Assembly: GCA_025356075.1 (NCBI GenBank)
Contig: JANXUT010000068.1
Coordinates: 186,001 to 250,000 of the forward strand
DNA: 64,000 nucleotides
From: Pseudomonadota bacterium
Lineage (GTDB): Bacteria > Pseudomonadota > Gammaproteobacteria > Steroidobacterales > Steroidobacteraceae
Direction: 5' to 3'
Both the position numbers and the translations under genes were made by a program. The notes beneath the pieces were generated by a model. It worked only from the letters and a program-made list of their open reading frames with translations. It made no database searches and was not told where the DNA came from. Within the stretch, counting starts at the first letter, position 1. Each line of letters opens with the position of its first letter. Below are positions 22,167 through 31,641 of this stretch, one piece after another.

Positions 22167-22185
22167 CGACCGGTCGTGCTATTAT
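22167..22185 (+). promoter_or_regulatory. palindrome and -10 box of the TetR gene
   Basis: The 10-bp palindrome CGACCGGTCG (22167-22176) lies just before TATTAT (22180-22185), five of six matches to the -10 consensus. It is a plausible site for autorepression by the TetR-family protein encoded 8 nt downstream, though it is short for that family. There is no clear -35 box. Confidence 0.4.
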
Positions 22186-22192
22186 TTCTTGG

Positions 22193-22789
22193 ATGGCCAA
22201 AGGCACTCGCACCCGCTCCCGCATCCTGATTGCCGCGGTCGAGACGGCTTGCACCAATGGATTCAACGGCTTGAACCTCCAGCCGCTGGCGGACCGGGTG
22301 GGACTCACGAAGAGCGGCCTCTACGCCCATTTTCGCTCGAAGGAGGCGCTTCAGCTCGCGGCGCTCGAGCACGCCGCGGGGCTCTTCCAGCTGAGCGTGG
22401 TGGCGCCGGCGAAGACGGCTCCCGCGGGACTTCCGCGGCTGCGCGGCGTCTTCGAGCGCTGGCTCGAGTGGCCGGTCGGCGCGGGCCTCCCCGGGCACTG
22501 TCCGTTGTTCGCGGCGGCGGTCGAGTTCGACGTCGAGGAAGGTCCCGTGCGCGAGCGCCTGATGCGGCTTTTTCGCGACTTTCGCGAGGTGCTCGAGCAG
22601 CTCGTCGCCTCCTCCGTCCGCCACGGCCACCTGGCACCGGGCACGGTCCCGCGCCAGCTCGTGCACGAGCTCGTCGCGCTTCGCTACGCACACCACTGGG
22701 GCCTGGATTTCATGCGGGAAGCCGCGACCGCGGAGCGCACGCGGGCGGCGTTCACCGCCCTCATCGGCCGGGGCCACTCCATCGGCTGA
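22193..22789 (+). CDS. TetR/AcrR family transcriptional regulator
   Basis: This 198-residue repressor-type protein has an N-terminal TetR DNA-binding domain (RSRILIAAVETA, then the helix-turn-helix LADRVGLTKSGLYAHFRSK at about residues 32-50) and a helical C-terminal ligand domain. The ligand is unknown. Neighbours downstream on the same strand are an unknown membrane-anchored protein and a lipoprotein, which may be its targets. No ribosome site precedes the ATG. Confidence 0.9.
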   Translation: MAKGTRTRSRILIAAVETACTNGFNGLNLQPLADRVGLTKSGLYAHFRSKEALQLAALEHAAGLFQLSVVAPAKTAPAGLPRLRGVFERWLEWPVGAGLPGHCPLFAAAVEFDVEEGPVRERLMRLFRDFREVLEQLVASSVRHGHLAPGTVPRQLVHELVALRYAHHWGLDFMREAATAERTRAAFTALIGRGHSIG

Positions 22790-22849
22790 GGAGCTTCGGC
22801 TTCGACCTGCGTCACATCGGCGCGGGGCTCGTGCCCTTAGCATTGGGCG

Positions 22850-23473
22850 ATGAACATCGTCGGCAGCTGGCTGCTGCGCGCCGCGGTCGTCGTCTTCATC
22901 GTGAACGGCGCGTACACGTGGTGGTACGACCGTCCCGTGACCGATCCGGTCGGCGTGCTTGCGCCGGATGAGCCGCAGCAGGCGGACCTCGCCGGTGCCG
23001 CGCCCATCGTGCACGGTCGGTGGACGCTAACGCCGCGGGCCCGCTATGACATCACCGCGCGTGTCCTCGGCCACGAACGCTACCGGTTCGATGGCCTCGC
23101 ACGGCTCGTCCCGGTCGACCTCGCGCTCGGCTGGGGGCCGATGTCCGACAACCGCATCCTCGCGCCGCTCGCGGTCAGCCAGTCAGGCCGGTTCTACTGG
23201 GTCCACTGGTCCCAGGCGCCGCCGGTGCCACCCGCCGAGATCATGCGGCACAGCGCCAATCTGCACGCGATTCCCGCCGATCGCTCGACCGAGGCGCAAC
23301 TGCTGCGGCTGCGCGAAGGCGAGGTGGTGCGCCTCACCGGCGAGCTCGTCGATGGGCGTCGCGACGACGGGGCGTTCATCAACACCTCGCTCACGCGCGA
23401 GGATACGGGCGCTGGCGCCTGCGAGGTGATGCTCGTCGAGACGCTCGCCCGCGTCGCGATCGAGCGGCCGTAG
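22850..23473 (+). CDS. membrane-anchored protein of unknown function
   Basis: The 207-residue product has one N-terminal membrane segment (about residues 5-25) and a soluble domain rich in Arg and Trp (YRFDGLARLVPVDLALGWGPM, then FYWVHWSQAPPVPP). The late segment VRLTGELVDG and the FINTSLTREDTG ending suggest a small beta-barrel, but I do not recognise a named family. It starts 60 nt after the TetR gene and has no ribosome site; a TAGCAT box ends 6 nt before its ATG. Confidence 0.65.
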   Translation: MNIVGSWLLRAAVVVFIVNGAYTWWYDRPVTDPVGVLAPDEPQQADLAGAAPIVHGRWTLTPRARYDITARVLGHERYRFDGLARLVPVDLALGWGPMSDNRILAPLAVSQSGRFYWVHWSQAPPVPPAEIMRHSANLHAIPADRSTEAQLLRLREGEVVRLTGELVDGRRDDGAFINTSLTREDTGAGACEVMLVETLARVAIERP

Positions 23474-23635
23474 CGGCCGTGATCGCAGCCCGCCGCGCTC
23501 GCATCCTGCGTGACGATCGCCGTTCACGTGGCCGTGTCTGCAAGCGCGCCTGTGGCATCGCGGCGTCCCCGGCGGCGGGCGGCGCCGCGCCGATTGAGCG
23601 ATAATGCCAAGCTTATCCACCCCGGTCGCCACCGC

Positions 23636-24283
23636 TTGAAATACCTGCCCACCGCGCTCGTCCTCGCTGGCGCCTCGCAATTCCTCGCCTGCGGCCAGAG
23701 CACGTCCGCGCCGCACAAGCCTGAGCTGTCGTTCCACCTGGCCGCGGCGCCCCACCTGCCGCTGCGGGTCGGCGCCGACCTCGTCATCAAGCGCGCGCAG
23801 TTCGGCATCCTCGCAACGAACGCCGCCGGGGACGAGAACTTCGTCGCGACGAAGGAGATTCCGGCCGAGGACGGCCAGGCGTTCGGCTGGGTCATAGCGG
23901 TCGACACAAGCAGGCAGTCGCTTCACTGGCAGGAGCACCTGAAGCTGCCGCGGCCGCCCGCCGACTGGGGCGACGCGGCCACCGACCCCGACATCACGAT
24001 TGCCTCCGATGGCCGCACGGTCGTCGCCGAGGGCGATGATCTCGTCGAGGACGGCGAGCTGTCGCGCTTCTACTGGGCGCTCGCGCCGGGCGACCCGGCG
24101 GGCGAGTACGAAATGGACATCGCGATCGAGGGCCGCCAGGTCGGCCACGTCGCCTTCACGGTACCGACCGCGGTGGTCGAGAAATCGATCCTCGTGCGTC
24201 ACGTGCCCGCTCGCCGCGCGACCGGCCGCGCCTCGATCATCCACGTGCGCCACGAATCGAGCGGAGCGTTCCGATGGAAATGA
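23636..24283 (+). CDS. putative lipoprotein
   Basis: The reading frame is open from an ATG at 23510, but its first 42 codons give an Arg-rich stretch that does not look like a protein start. A TTG at 23636 begins a good lipoprotein signal (KYLPTALVLAGASQFLAC, Cys19), and a GATAAT -10-like box lies at 23600 just before it, so TTG is preferred. The soluble part (about 195 residues) is beta-rich, with acidic segments GRTVVAEGDDLVEDGEL and PAGEYEMDIAIEGRQVG typical of an exported binding domain. The family is unknown. Its end overlaps the next gene by 10 nt. Confidence 0.6.
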   Translation: MKYLPTALVLAGASQFLACGQSTSAPHKPELSFHLAAAPHLPLRVGADLVIKRAQFGILATNAAGDENFVATKEIPAEDGQAFGWVIAVDTSRQSLHWQEHLKLPRPPADWGDAATDPDITIASDGRTVVAEGDDLVEDGELSRFYWALAPGDPAGEYEMDIAIEGRQVGHVAFTVPTAVVEKSILVRHVPARRATGRASIIHVRHESSGAFRWK

Positions 24284-24486
24284 AACGCGTCAGCGCGGGC
24301 AACCTCCGGGCGATCGGCTACGACGAGTCGAACCGGGCACTTCGGGTCGAGCTTGGCAACGGCACGCTGGTCGAGTACACCGGCGTCTCCGCCGACACCT
24401 GGCAACGCCTGAGCTCGTCCGCTTCGATGTGGAGCTTCTTCCGCGACAACATCGAAGAGAACTACTCCGAGCGTCGCATCCGCTGA
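24274..24486 (+). CDS. KTSC domain protein
   Basis: This 70-residue protein has the KTSC-domain pattern IGYDESNRALRVELGNG, VEYTGVSADTWQRL and a Tyr-containing end (NIEENYSERRI). KTSC proteins are small and of uncertain function; some relatives are linked to RNA binding. The ATG overlaps the end of the lipoprotein gene, so the two are likely translated together. A second ATG six bases later is also possible. Confidence 0.8.
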   Translation: MEMKRVSAGNLRAIGYDESNRALRVELGNGTLVEYTGVSADTWQRLSSSASMWSFFRDNIEENYSERRIR

Positions 24487-24491
24487 CCGGC

Positions 24492-25493
24492 ATGCAGTTC
24501 CCGACCAAGCCACGGCAATTGCTGCCGATCGTCGCGGCGGTCGCGATCATCGCGCTCGCGGGGCGCGTGCTCGCGCCGATGGTCGCGCAGATGAGCTACG
24601 CGAAGGTGGTCGCGAACCTGCACGCGATCAAGGCCGAAAGCCTCCTCGTCGGCGCCGTGCTCGTCATCGTCCTTTACTCGGCGCTCGCGATCTACGAGGC
24701 GATCGTCGCGCGCACCCTCGCCGGTCCCGTCAGCAGCCGGCGCGCGATGCTCGGCGCACTCCTCGCCGCGCCCATCGGTCACGTCCTCGGCTGGGGCGCG
24801 GTGTCGGGCGGGGCGGTTCGCTACCGGCTCTACCGGGCGGTGTTGATGCGGCCGATCGACATCGGCAAGTTCGTGCTGCTCGCGGCGATGCCGTATCCGC
24901 TTGGCCTCGGCCTCCTGCTCGGCGTGTCGCTCGTCATGCAGAGCGCCGCCGCTGCGCCGATCCTGCACGTGTCGACGGAGCTCGCGCGCGGCACGGGACT
25001 CGCGCTCCTTGCGCTGCACGCGCTCTACCTCACGCTCATCGTGAACCAGCGCGGGCCGCTTCGGGTGGGCCGGCTGGTGCTGACGCTGCCAGCGCCGCCG
25101 CTGACGGCGGTCCAGTACCTCGTCGGCGTCATCGAGGTGTCGGCGGGCGCCAGCGTCCTCTACCTCCTGCTGCCGGCCAGCATCGCGCCGCCGTTCCTCG
25201 TGTTCCTCGGCGTCTACGTGCTCAGCATCCTCGCGGGGCTCGCGAGCAGCGTGCCGGCCGGGCTCGGCGTGTTCGAGGCGGCGCTCGTGACGCTGCTGCC
25301 GGCGGCGCAGAAGGAGCAACTGGTCGCAATCGTGTTCGCCTACCGCTGCCTGCTCGAGGTGGCGCCGTTCGTGATCGCGGTCACGACGCTGGTGGCGTAC
25401 GAGGCGTGGTGGCGGTTGCCGCGGCAGCGTGCGCGCCACGCGGAACTGAAGCGCGCCCACGACCTGGAGCGCGAACGCGAACTCGGCGACTGA
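24492..25493 (+). CDS. UPF0104 / lysylphosphatidylglycerol-synthase-like membrane protein
   Basis: This 333-residue integral membrane protein has about eight hydrophobic segments and the family motifs LGWGAVSGGAVRYRLYR and SSVPAGLGVFEAAL. It matches the flippase-like half of MprF and lacks the cytoplasmic lysyl-transferase domain. It may move a lipid or polyprenyl-linked molecule across the inner membrane. The ATG lies 5 nt after the KTSC gene, so they are probably one operon. Its TGA is directly abutted by the TCA of the convergent gene. Confidence 0.8.
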   Translation: MQFPTKPRQLLPIVAAVAIIALAGRVLAPMVAQMSYAKVVANLHAIKAESLLVGAVLVIVLYSALAIYEAIVARTLAGPVSSRRAMLGALLAAPIGHVLGWGAVSGGAVRYRLYRAVLMRPIDIGKFVLLAAMPYPLGLGLLLGVSLVMQSAAAAPILHVSTELARGTGLALLALHALYLTLIVNQRGPLRVGRLVLTLPAPPLTAVQYLVGVIEVSAGASVLYLLLPASIAPPFLVFLGVYVLSILAGLASSVPAGLGVFEAALVTLLPAAQKEQLVAIVFAYRCLLEVAPFVIAVTTLVAYEAWWRLPRQRARHAELKRAHDLERERELGD

Positions 25494-26165
25494 TCAGCGC
25501 GCCGGCGGATCCGCGGGCGCGGCGCTGGTAGCGGGGACTGCCTCGCCCGGGTGCAGCGTGATCCTCAGCCGCCCGTAAGGCGCGGCGCCGAGATAGGCGA
25601 TCTTGGCCGCCTCCGCCGCGCTCTCGGGAGTCGAGATCGGGGGCAGCGTCCGGCCCTCGTTCAGGTTCGAGGGAGTGAACACGACGATGTAGCGCTCGTG
25701 CGGGTTCGACGGGTCGATCGGCAGCACCAGCCGGTAGGCGGGATCGGTCGTCGCCTCGAAGAGCGGCAGGTCGAAGTGCAGCGACTCAAGGTCGGTCGAG
25801 CGCGACACGAGGAAGTCATCGGTCAGCACCGCGACGACCGGATAGAAGACGCGCGCGCGCTCGGGGTCGGAGCCGCCGGCGATGAAGCTGCGCACCTCGA
25901 TGTAGTACGGCCGGCTCGCCTCCGGCAGCAGGAACGCGCGAAACGCGCTCGGGCCACTCTGGAACTCGAAGGTCGGGCTCGAGGAATTGATGACCAAGTC
26001 GACCGAGCCCTGCGGCGGCAACGGATCGTAGTGAAAGCGCGCGGGATCGGTGCAGCAGCCCTTCGCCGCCATGCCCGGCGCGGCCGGGAGCGCGAGGGCG
26101 AGGAGGCCGGCGAGCGCGGCCCGGTGCCCGGCACGCGCCCGGGACGTCGATAGGGTCGGTTGCAT
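25494..26165 (-). CDS. exported MalM-like protein
   Basis: The 223-residue product has an Arg-containing signal peptide (about residues 1-34) and a Cys-Cys pair shortly after cleavage. The middle resembles the MalM pattern: SAFRAFLLPEASRPYYIEV, VFYPVVAVLTDDFLVSRS and ERYIVVFTPSNLNEGRTL. MalM is a periplasmic protein of the maltose operon with no settled function. No maltose gene is nearby here, so a direct role in maltose use is not supported. The match is to pattern only. Confidence 0.5.
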   Translation of the reverse strand: MQPTLSTSRARAGHRAALAGLLALALPAAPGMAAKGCCTDPARFHYDPLPPQGSVDLVINSSSPTFEFQSGPSAFRAFLLPEASRPYYIEVRSFIAGGSDPERARVFYPVVAVLTDDFLVSRSTDLESLHFDLPLFEATTDPAYRLVLPIDPSNPHERYIVVFTPSNLNEGRTLPPISTPESAAEAAKIAYLGAAPYGRLRITLHPGEAVPATSAAPADPPAR

Positions 26166-26224
26166 CCTCGAAAGGCTAGCACGCTCGCGCGGCGCGCCGG
26201 TTGCTTTCAGGCGGAGCAGGTACC

Positions 26225-28327
26225 ATGACTCCCTTCCCCCGGAGACAACCCCATGGTCGCCCACCGATGACCCATTCCGCGCCGCGCGCCCGGCTTCGCC
26301 CCCACGCGGTCGCCTCGCCTTTCGGCACGCGCATCGATCCTTACTATTGGCTGCGCGATGACGAACGCACGGACCCCGAGGTGCTCGGCTACCTGGCCGC
26401 CGAGAACGCCTATCGCGACCAGTGCCTCGCGCCACTCGCGCCGCTCGAGGAGAAGCTCTACACCGAGATCATCGGGCGGATCCGCCAGGACGACTCGAGC
26501 GTGCCGGCCAGGCGCAACGGCTACTACTACTACACGCGCTTCGAGACGGGCTCGGAGTACCCGATCCACGCGCGCCGCGCGGCGCTGCCGGATGCGACCG
26601 AGGAAATCCTCATCGACGACAACCAGGCGGCGGTCGGACACGAGTACTACCAGACGGGCGCGCTCGAGGTGAGTCCCGACAACGAGCTCCTCGCCTGGGC
26701 GGAGGACACCGTCGGGCGGCGCCAGTTCGTCGTCAGATTCAGGAACCTTGTCACCGGCGAGCTCTACGCCGACCAGCTCGAGAACGCCGAGCCCGACATC
26801 GCCTGGGCGAACGACAACCGCACCGTCGTCTACGTCGAGAAGCACCCGGAGACGCTGCTCGGCTACCGCGTCAGGAAGCATGTGCTCGGCACGCCGCAGG
26901 CGAGCGATGCGCTCGTTTACCAGCAGGACGACGAGAGCTACTACACCGGCGTCTACAAGGCCAAGAGCGAGCGCTTCGTCTACATCGTCTCGCAGAGTAC
27001 GGTCTCGAGCGAGTATCGCTACGCCGATGCGAGCGACCCGAAGCTCGAGTTTCGCCTGGCGCTCGCGCGCGAACGCGACCACGAGTACCAGCTGCAGGAC
27101 ATCGACGAGCGGTTCGTGATCCGCAGCAACTGGAACGGGGCCAACTTTCAGGTGTTCGAGGTGCCGATCGCCGACGTGGGTGACCGCGGCGCGTGGCGCG
27201 TGCTCTTGCCGCACCGCGAGGATGCGTTCATCGCCCGGATCGAGGCGTTCCGCGATTTCCTCGTGATCGCGGAGCGCTCGGCGGCACTCAGGAAGCTGCG
27301 CGTCATGAGCTGGGACGGCAAGCGCGAGTTCCTCATCGAGGCGAGTGAGAGCGCCTATACGATGGCGCTCGGCACAAACGACGAGAGCGACACCGATATG
27401 CTCCGTTACGTCTACTCGTCGCTGACGACGCCGGCGACGACCTACGACTACGACATGCGCACCGGCGAGCGCGTGTTCCTGAAGCGCGAGCCGGTGGAAG
27501 GCGGCTTCGACTCCGCCGACTACGCGACCGCGCTTCGCTGGGCCACCGCCCGCGACGGCGCCAAGGTGCCGGTCTCGGTGCTCTACCGCCGCGATACCGC
27601 GCTCGATGGCTCGGCGCCCCTCTATCTGTACGCCTACGGCGCGTACGGGCTGTCGCAGGATCCGAGCTTCCGCTCAAGCGTGCTGTCGCTCGTCGACCGC
27701 GGCTTCGTCTATGCGATCGCGCACGTCCGCGGCGGCCAGGAGCTGGGCCGGCGTTGGTATGACGGCGGCCGGCTGCTCCAGAAGCAGAACACGTTCACCG
27801 ACTTCATCGACGTGACGCGCTACCTCGTGGCCGAGCGTTATGCGGACGCGCGGCGCGTTTTCGGCATGGGCGGGAGCGCCGGCGGTCTACTGATCGCCGC
27901 GGTCGCGAACCTGGCGCCCGCCGACTACCGCGCGCTCGTCGCGCACGTGCCATTCGTCGACATCGTCACGACGATGCTCGATCCCAGCATCCCGCTCACG
28001 ACCAACGAATACGATGAGTGGGGGAACCCGGCGGCGGAGCGCGCGGTCCATGACTACATCCTCGGCTACTCGCCCTACGACAATGTCAGCGCGCAGGCGT
28101 ACCCGGCGATGCTCGTGACGACGGGACTCTGGGACAGCCAGGTGCAGTACTGGGAGCCGGCGAAGTGGGTGGCGCGCCTGAGGACGCTCAAGACCGACGC
28201 GAAGCTCCTGGTGCTGCGCACCAACCTCGAGGCTGGCCACGGCGGCCAGTCGGGGCGGTTCCGCCGCTACCGCGAGATCGCCGAGGAATACGCCTTCGTG
28301 CTCGCCGAGGCGGGCGTTGGCGGCTAG
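26225..28327 (+). CDS. ptrB: oligopeptidase B-type prolyl oligopeptidase (S9A)
   Basis: This serine peptidase cleaves short peptides after basic residues in the cytoplasm. The start at 26225 is favoured by a GGAG site 7 nt upstream; an ATG at 26267 would give 686 residues, the same as E. coli oligopeptidase B. The N-terminus has the RIDPYYWLRDD motif, the propeller follows, and the catalytic domain has HVRGGQELGRRWYDGG, the nucleophile in GMGGSAGGLL, Asp in GLWDSQVQYWEP and His in EAGHGGQSGR. It is the third prolyl-oligopeptidase- or tricorn-type protease of the window but the only one without a signal peptide. Confidence 0.92.
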   Translation: MTPFPRRQPHGRPPMTHSAPRARLRPHAVASPFGTRIDPYYWLRDDERTDPEVLGYLAAENAYRDQCLAPLAPLEEKLYTEIIGRIRQDDSSVPARRNGYYYYTRFETGSEYPIHARRAALPDATEEILIDDNQAAVGHEYYQTGALEVSPDNELLAWAEDTVGRRQFVVRFRNLVTGELYADQLENAEPDIAWANDNRTVVYVEKHPETLLGYRVRKHVLGTPQASDALVYQQDDESYYTGVYKAKSERFVYIVSQSTVSSEYRYADASDPKLEFRLALARERDHEYQLQDIDERFVIRSNWNGANFQVFEVPIADVGDRGAWRVLLPHREDAFIARIEAFRDFLVIAERSAALRKLRVMSWDGKREFLIEASESAYTMALGTNDESDTDMLRYVYSSLTTPATTYDYDMRTGERVFLKREPVEGGFDSADYATALRWATARDGAKVPVSVLYRRDTALDGSAPLYLYAYGAYGLSQDPSFRSSVLSLVDRGFVYAIAHVRGGQELGRRWYDGGRLLQKQNTFTDFIDVTRYLVAERYADARRVFGMGGSAGGLLIAAVANLAPADYRALVAHVPFVDIVTTMLDPSIPLTTNEYDEWGNPAAERAVHDYILGYSPYDNVSAQAYPAMLVTTGLWDSQVQYWEPAKWVARLRTLKTDAKLLVLRTNLEAGHGGQSGRFRRYREIAEEYAFVLAEAGVGG

Positions 28328-28360
28328 CGGACGACGGAATTCGACACGACGGAGAAGACG

Positions 28361-28963
28361 ATGAAACTCTACTACTCACCGGGCGCCTGCTCGCTCGCCT
28401 CGCACATCACGCTGAAAGAGCTCGGCCTGCCGTTCGAGCCGATCCAGGTCGACTTGAGAGCCAAGACGACCAAGGACGGCGCCGACTACAGCGCAATCAA
28501 CCCGAAGGGCTACGTGCCGGCGCTCGCGCTCGACAATGGCCAGGTGCTGACCGAGGGCACGGCGGTGCTGCAGTACCTCGCCGACCAGAAGCCGGCCGCG
28601 GCGCTCGCGCCGCCGGCGAATTCCTTCGAGCGCTACCGCCTGCAGGAGTGGCTCGGCTTCATCAACTCCGAGGTCCACAAGAGCTTCTCGCCGCTCTTTA
28701 ACCCCGCCGCCCCGGAGGCAACCAAGGAAGCCGCCAAGGCGCTCCTCGCGAAGCGCTTGGGTTTCGTCGCCAAGGCGCTTGAGGACAGGGACTACCTGCT
28801 CGGCCGCTACTCGGTCGCGGATGCCTACCTTTACACCGTGCTCCGCTGGACGGTGAAGTTCAGCATCGACTTGACGGCGTTCCCGGTGCTTGCGCCGTAC
28901 ATGAAGCGCATCGCCGAGCGCGCGGCCGTGAAGGCCGCGCTCGCCGCCGAGGGACTCGCCTGA
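28361..28963 (+). CDS. glutathione S-transferase, beta class
   Basis: This 200-residue enzyme conjugates glutathione to electrophiles. The N-terminal thioredoxin-like domain begins MKLYYSPGACSLASHI, with the beta-class Cys10, and ends in EGTAVLQYLADQ. An all-helical C-terminal domain follows (SVADAYLYTVLRW). It follows ptrB by 33 nt and converges with the iorB gene, with which it shares a hairpin over the two stop codons. Confidence 0.92.
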   Translation: MKLYYSPGACSLASHITLKELGLPFEPIQVDLRAKTTKDGADYSAINPKGYVPALALDNGQVLTEGTAVLQYLADQKPAAALAPPANSFERYRLQEWLGFINSEVHKSFSPLFNPAAPEATKEAAKALLAKRLGFVAKALEDRDYLLGRYSVADAYLYTVLRWTVKFSIDLTAFPVLAPYMKRIAERAAVKAALAAEGLA

Positions 28964-28983
28964 GCCGAGCGTTCGCTCAGCTC
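28962..28983. terminator. bidirectional hairpin spanning two convergent stop codons
   Basis: GAGC-C-GAGCG, a TT loop, CGCTC-A-GCTC: nine base pairs with a single mismatch. The TGA of the GST gene and the TGA of iorB form the two outer ends. No T-tract. Confidence 0.5.
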
Positions 28984-31162
28984 AAGCGGGCTTGGCGGTG
29001 AAGTCGGTGTGCTTGAGCGGCAGGCGCCGCGCGCGGATGCCGGTCAGCGCGAAGAGCGCGTTGCCGGTTGCGGCCGCAACCGGCGGGAGGCCCGGCTCGC
29101 CGACGCCGGTCGGAGCATCCGCCGAGGGCACGATGTAGGCCTCGACGAGCGGTGCCGCGCCCTGGCGCACGACCTCGTAGTCGTTGAAGTTCGACTGTTG
29201 CACGCGGCCGTCCTCGAGCGTGATCTCGCCGTAGAGCGCGGCCGATAGGCCGTAGGTGACGGCACTCTCGAGCTGCTGCGCGATGAGGTTCGGGTTCACC
29301 GCGACGCCGCAGTGGATCGCCGCGACCACGCGGTGCACGCGAGGCAGGCCGCCCTCGAGCGACACCTCGGCAACCTCCGCGACGACGCTGCCGAACGACT
29401 CGTGCACGGCGATGCCGCGCGCGCGGCCCTTTGGCAGCGGCGTGCCCCAGCCCGCCTTCGCCGCGGCGAGTTCCAGCGCCGCGCGGTGGCGCGGCTTGTC
29501 GGCGAGCATCGCGAGGCGGTAGGCGAGCGGGTCCTTGCCCGCCGCGTGCGCGCACTCATCGACGAAGCTCTCGACGACGAAGCCTGTGTTGCTGTGGCCG
29601 ACCGAGCGCCACCAGAGCACCGGCACGGGCTTGGCATCGTCGTGCACCTCGACGCGCACGTTCGCGATCGAGTACGGCAGTTCCGAGGCGCCCTCGTGCG
29701 TCGTCGCATCGAGCCCGGTCTTCGGATCCACCGCCATCGCCTCGAACGGCGTGCCCTTGATGACCGGTTGCACGACCTGCGTGTGGCTCCAGGCGACCGG
29801 AAAGCCGTCCGCGCCGAGCGTTGCCGCGAACCGGCTGTGCGATTGCGGCCGGTAGAAGCCGCCGCGCATGTCGTCCTCGCGCGACCACACCGTCATGACG
29901 GGGAACGTGAACTTCTGCGCGACGCTGACCGCCTCGCGCACGAAGTCGGACGTCGCCGCGGCGCGGCGACCGAAGCCGCCGCCGAGGTAGGTCGTGTGGA
30001 TCCTGACCTTCTCGGGCGCCAAGCCCGCCGCGGCCGCCGCCGCGAGGCGATCGGGGCTCTGCATCTGCGTGCCGGCGTAGACGTCGCAGCCCTCGCTCGT
30101 GAAGGCGACCGTGCAGTTGAGCGGCTCCATCGAGGCATGCGCGAGATAGGGCGTCGCGTAGTCGGCTTCGAGGCGCTGGGTCCCCCCCGCGACGGCGGCG
30201 ACATCCCCCTTCGAGTGCGCGAGGGTGCCCGGCGTCGCCGCGCGCTTGGCGTACTCGCTCGCGAGCGCGCTCGATGAGAACCCGGTCGCGGGGCCATCGT
30301 GCCAGACGGGCTTCAGCGCATCGCGGCCCTGGCGCGCGGCCCAGGTGTTGGTCGCGATGACCGCGACGCCACTCGGTACTTCGACGACGGCGACGACTCC
30401 GGCGACGGCCTTGGCCGGCACCGCATCGAAGGAGGCGAGCTTCGCGCCGAAGGACGGCGCGCGCGACACCATCGCGAAATGCAGGTCCTTCAGCCGCACA
30501 TCGAGCCCGAAGCCGGCCCGGCCATTCACCTTCTCGCGCGTGTCGACGCGCTTCAGGGGCTTGCCGATCAGCTTCCACTCCGAGGGTGCCTTGAGCGCCA
30601 CGGCGTTGGGCGCCGGCAACTGTGCCGCGCGGGCGGCGAGCGCGCCGTAGCCGAGTCGCCGGCCCGTCGCGCCATGGATGACGGCGCCATTCTCGGCGTG
30701 CAGCTCCGCCACCGGCACGCCGAGCGATTCGGCAGCGGCGGCAATGAGCAGGCTGCGGGCATAGGCTCCGGCCTCCCGCATCGCCGTGAAGCCGGAGGCG
30801 ACGCTCATGCTGCCGCCGGTGAACTGCACGGGGAGTCCCGGCACGTTGTACACGGGTGCCGCCGGCGCCGATTCGACCCGCACCGTCTGCCAGTCGACCT
30901 CGAGTTCCTCGCCGAGGAGCTGGGCGTAGCCGGTGAAAACGCCCTGGCCCATCTCGGACTTGCCGACCAGCAGCGTGACCGAGCCGTCGGTGCGGATATG
31001 CACGAAAGCGTTCAGCGCCGCCGCGCCCGCCGGGGCGTGCGCGCGCACGGCGCCGCGGACGGCGGCGAACGGCAGCGTGAAGCCGAACAGCAGACCGCCG
31101 GCGGCAGCGCCGGCGGTCTTAAGGAGCGTGCGGCGCGAGACCGCGTTCGGCTCGGCGCTCAT
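28982..31162 (-). CDS. iorB: molybdopterin-binding aldehyde/isoquinoline 1-oxidoreductase, beta subunit
   Basis: This 726-residue large subunit binds the molybdopterin-cytosine cofactor and oxidises an aldehyde or N-heterocycle. The N-terminal [15 protein letters not shown] is a Tat signal, so the enzyme is exported folded. The MPT-binding motifs [42 protein letters not shown] and the late [13 protein letters not shown] block, which carries the catalytic Glu, are present. The start at 31162 overlaps the end of iorA by 4 nt. The product is typical of the IorB type with no separate FAD subunit. Confidence 0.92.
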   Translation of the reverse strand: MSAEPNAVSRRTLLKTAGAAAGGLLFGFTLPFAAVRGAVRAHAPAGAAALNAFVHIRTDGSVTLLVGKSEMGQGVFTGYAQLLGEELEVDWQTVRVESAPAAPVYNVPGLPVQFTGGSMSVASGFTAMREAGAYARSLLIAAAAESLGVPVAELHAENGAVIHGATGRRLGYGALAARAAQLPAPNAVALKAPSEWKLIGKPLKRVDTREKVNGRAGFGLDVRLKDLHFAMVSRAPSFGAKLASFDAVPAKAVAGVVAVVEVPSGVAVIATNTWAARQGRDALKPVWHDGPATGFSSSALASEYAKRAATPGTLAHSKGDVAAVAGGTQRLEADYATPYLAHASMEPLNCTVAFTSEGCDVYAGTQMQSPDRLAAAAAAGLAPEKVRIHTTYLGGGFGRRAAATSDFVREAVSVAQKFTFPVMTVWSREDDMRGGFYRPQSHSRFAATLGADGFPVAWSHTQVVQPVIKGTPFEAMAVDPKTGLDATTHEGASELPYSIANVRVEVHDDAKPVPVLWWRSVGHSNTGFVVESFVDECAHAAGKDPLAYRLAMLADKPRHRAALELAAAKAGWGTPLPKGRARGIAVHESFGSVVAEVAEVSLEGGLPRVHRVVAAIHCGVAVNPNLIAQQLESAVTYGLSAALYGEITLEDGRVQQSNFNDYEVVRQGAAPLVEAYIVPSADAPTGVGEPGLPPVAAATGNALFALTGIRARRLPLKHTDFTAKPA

Positions 31163-31608
31163 GTTCCCGCCGCGCGGTGGATGGCCTTGCGAATGCGGTT
31201 GTAGGTGCCACAGCGGCACAGGTTGCCGTTCATCGCCGAGTTGATGTCCTCGTCGTTGGGCGCGGGCTTGGTGTGCAGGAGCGCCACCGCCGACATGATC
31301 TGCCCGGACTGGCAGTAGCCGCACTGCGGGACGTCCTCGGCGATCCACGCCTCCTGGACCTTCTTGCCGAGCGGCGTGTGGCCGATCGCCTCGATCGTCG
31401 TGATCTTCTTGCCAGCGACTGCCGATACCGGCATCAGGCACGAGCGGGTCGGCGCGCCGTCGACGTGGACCGTGCAGGCGCCGCACAGGCCCGCGCCGCA
31501 GCCGTACTTGGTACCGGTAAGCCCGACGAGGTCGCGGATCGCCCACAGGAGCGGCATGTCAGCTGGCGCGTCCACTTCGTGCAGCTGGCCGTTGATGTCG
31601 AGTTTCAT
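31159..31608 (-). CDS. iorA: [2Fe-2S] subunit of isoquinoline 1-oxidoreductase type
   Basis: This 149-residue small subunit carries two [2Fe-2S] clusters that pass electrons from the molybdenum site. A plant-ferredoxin fold has [15 protein letters not shown], and a helical domain has [10 protein letters not shown] and [13 protein letters not shown]. It has no signal peptide and is thought to travel with the Tat-bearing partner IorB. It follows the TonB fusion gene by 33 nt and overlaps iorB by ATGA, so all three are likely one operon. The final electron acceptor is not encoded here. Confidence 0.93.
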   Translation of the reverse strand: MKLDINGQLHEVDAPADMPLLWAIRDLVGLTGTKYGCGAGLCGACTVHVDGAPTRSCLMPVSAVAGKKITTIEAIGHTPLGKKVQEAWIAEDVPQCGYCQSGQIMSAVALLHTKPAPNDEDINSAMNGNLCRCGTYNRIRKAIHRAAGT

Positions 31609-31641
31609 CGCTACGCTCCCAACGAGGCCGGGAGGGCGAGA

